Source: JAJFTV01 sp036825755 (lineage in GTDB: Bacteria > Chloroflexota > Anaerolineae > Anaerolineales > Anaerolineaceae). From it: a stretch of 8,669 nt of DNA. Position 1 is the stretch's first letter, and every line of letters begins with the position of its first letter. Below are positions 7,607 to 8,669 of this stretch, piece after piece. The stretch lies in assembly GCA_036825755.1 (NCBI GenBank), contig DAISXR010000126.1, positions 1-8,669 of the forward strand, in the 5' to 3' direction. The position numbers and the translations under genes are program-made. The notes beneath the pieces are model-generated. The model was not told where the DNA came from and made no database searches. It saw only the letters and a program-made list of their open reading frames with translations.

Positions 7607-8669
7607 ACCCGGACGCGTACTTTTTGGGTCTGGATATCAGCACCACGGCGGTCAAAGCGCTGCTGATGGATGATCGCGGCCGGACGGCGGGAACCGCCTC
7701 AGCGGAGTACGGCTATGAGACGCCGCAGCCGCTGTGGAGCGAGCAGGACCCGGCCCTGTGGTGGGATGGCACGCTGGCAGCCGTGCACCGTGTGCTGCAA
7801 CAAACCGGTATTGCGTCCGAAGCCGTGGCGGGTATCGGGTTGACGGGTCAGATGCACGGCCTGGTGCTGCTGAACGAAGCCGGCGAGGTACTGCGCCCGG
7901 CTATTTTGTGGAACGACCAGCGCACCGGCCGGCAGTGCGATGAAATCCGCGCCCGGCTGGGGCTGGAAAACCTGATACAACTGACCGGCAACGATGCACT
8001 GCCCGGTTTTACCGCCCCCAAAATCCTGTGGGTGCAGGAGAACGAACTGTTTGTCTGGCAGCAGGTGCGGCACATTTTACTGCCCAAAGATTACGTGCGT
8101 TATCGCCTGACCGGTTTTACCGCCGTGGACGCGGCCGACGGTTCGGGTACCATTTTGTTCAACCTGCAGCGCCGATCCTGGTCGCACCAGGTGTTGGAAG
8201 CGCTGGAGATCCCTGAGGAGTGGATGCCGCCGGCGTTTGAGGGCACCAGCACCACCGGGTTGTTAAGCCGCGAGGCCGCGGAGGCTTTGGGTCTGCCGGC
8301 CAACATCCCCGTGGCAGCCGGCGGGAGTGACCAATCAGCCGCCGCGGTGGGCTGCGGGGCGGTTGAACCGGGCATTTTATCCATCAGCCTGGGTACCTCG
8401 GGGGTGGTGTTCGCCCCCACCGACCAGCCGGTGATCGAGCCGCAGGGGCGTCTGCACGCCTTCTGCCACGCCGCGCCGGGGAAATGGCACCTGATGGGGG
8501 TGATGCTCTCGGCGGCCGGCAGCCTGCGCTGGCTGCGCGATACCCTGGCGTGCGGCTGCCCGTATGACGAATTGACGGCGCTGGCCGGGCAGGTTGAACC
8601 GGGCAGTGAGGGTGTGTTGTTTTTACCCTATCTGACCGGCGAACGCACGCCGGTGGCCGATCCGCTGGC
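7603..8669 (+). CDS. xylB: Xylulokinase, FGGY family, 3' end outside window
   Basis: The enzyme phosphorylates D-xylulose with ATP to xylulose 5-phosphate, which enters the pentose phosphate pathway. It starts at GTG 7603, overlapping the previous stop as GTGA, and stays open for 355 codons to the edge, about 70% of the usual 490-500. The N-terminal ATPase motif is GLDISTTAVK (9-18) with Asp11; most relatives have GT where this one has ST. Other marks are GQMHG with Met84 and His85 (the substrate pair in E. coli XylB), LWNDQRT, LTGNDALPGFTAPKILW, LPKDYVRYRLTG, GGSDQSA with the probable catalytic base Asp243, SLGTSGVVF, and LPYLTGERTPVADP near the edge. This set fits xylulokinase better than glycerol or gluconate kinase, and xylA beside it supports that. 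No strong ribosome binding site is seen, so translation probably depends on coupling. Confidence 0.93.
   Translation, partial: MNPDAYFLGLDISTTAVKALLMDDRGRTAGTASAEYGYETPQPLWSEQDPALWWDGTLAAVHRVLQQTGIASEAVAGIGLTGQMHGLVLLNEAGEVLRPAILWNDQRTGRQCDEIRARLGLENLIQLTGNDALPGFTAPKILWVQENELFVWQQVRHILLPKDYVRYRLTGFTAVDAADGSGTILFNLQRRSWSHQVLEALEIPEEWMPPAFEGTSTTGLLSREAAEALGLPANIPVAAGGSDQSAAAVGCGAVEPGILSISLGTSGVVFAPTDQPVIEPQGRLHAFCHAAPGKWHLMGVMLSAAGSLRWLRDTLACGCPYDELTALAGQVEPGSEGVLFLPYLTGERTPVADPL

Overview
The window looks like a chromosomal contig from a GC-moderate to GC-rich bacterium that uses carbohydrates, probably assembled from a metagenome or a draft genome. A run of exactly 100 N (5522-5621) marks a scaffold join. 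All genes are on the + strand. The genes suggest a Chloroflexota (Anaerolineae-like) or Thermus/Deinococcus-related source: a group I xylose isomerase close to the Thermus form, a seven-bladed WD40 protein on a membrane anchor, and GTG starts. This is an inference from remembered family sequences, not a proven assignment.

Layout. Positions 1-517 hold no convincing gene but are rich in inverted repeats: a GTGAC-ended palindromic repeat, a terminator-like hairpin, a perfect 11-bp hairpin, and five compact palindromes with 2-nt centres. A terminator-like hairpin lies directly before the ribosome binding site of the first gene. Positions 518-2242 encode a GH13 alpha-glucosidase-type enzyme. It is followed after 29 bp by an S9 family serine peptidase (2272-4149), and after a further 39 bp by a membrane-anchored WD40 beta-propeller protein (4189-5400). 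These three probably form one transcript.

After a 121-bp spacer and the N gap comes a xylose block. xylA has lost about 22 codons to the gap (visible 5622-6716). A galactose-mutarotase-like protein follows (6713-7606), then xylB, which runs off the right edge (7603-8669). Each junction is a 4-bp stop/start overlap, so translation is probably coupled. The logical pathway is anomer conversion of the aldose, isomerisation of xylose to xylulose, then phosphorylation to xylulose 5-phosphate.

The first block would release glucose from alpha-glucosides inside the cell and trim peptides. The link between the two blocks is proximity only. The N gap prevents saying whether they share a transcript. I see no unmistakably new multi-gene system. 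The points most worth a second look are the palindrome-rich leader with its attenuator-like hairpin, and the mutarotase-like protein locked between xylA and xylB.
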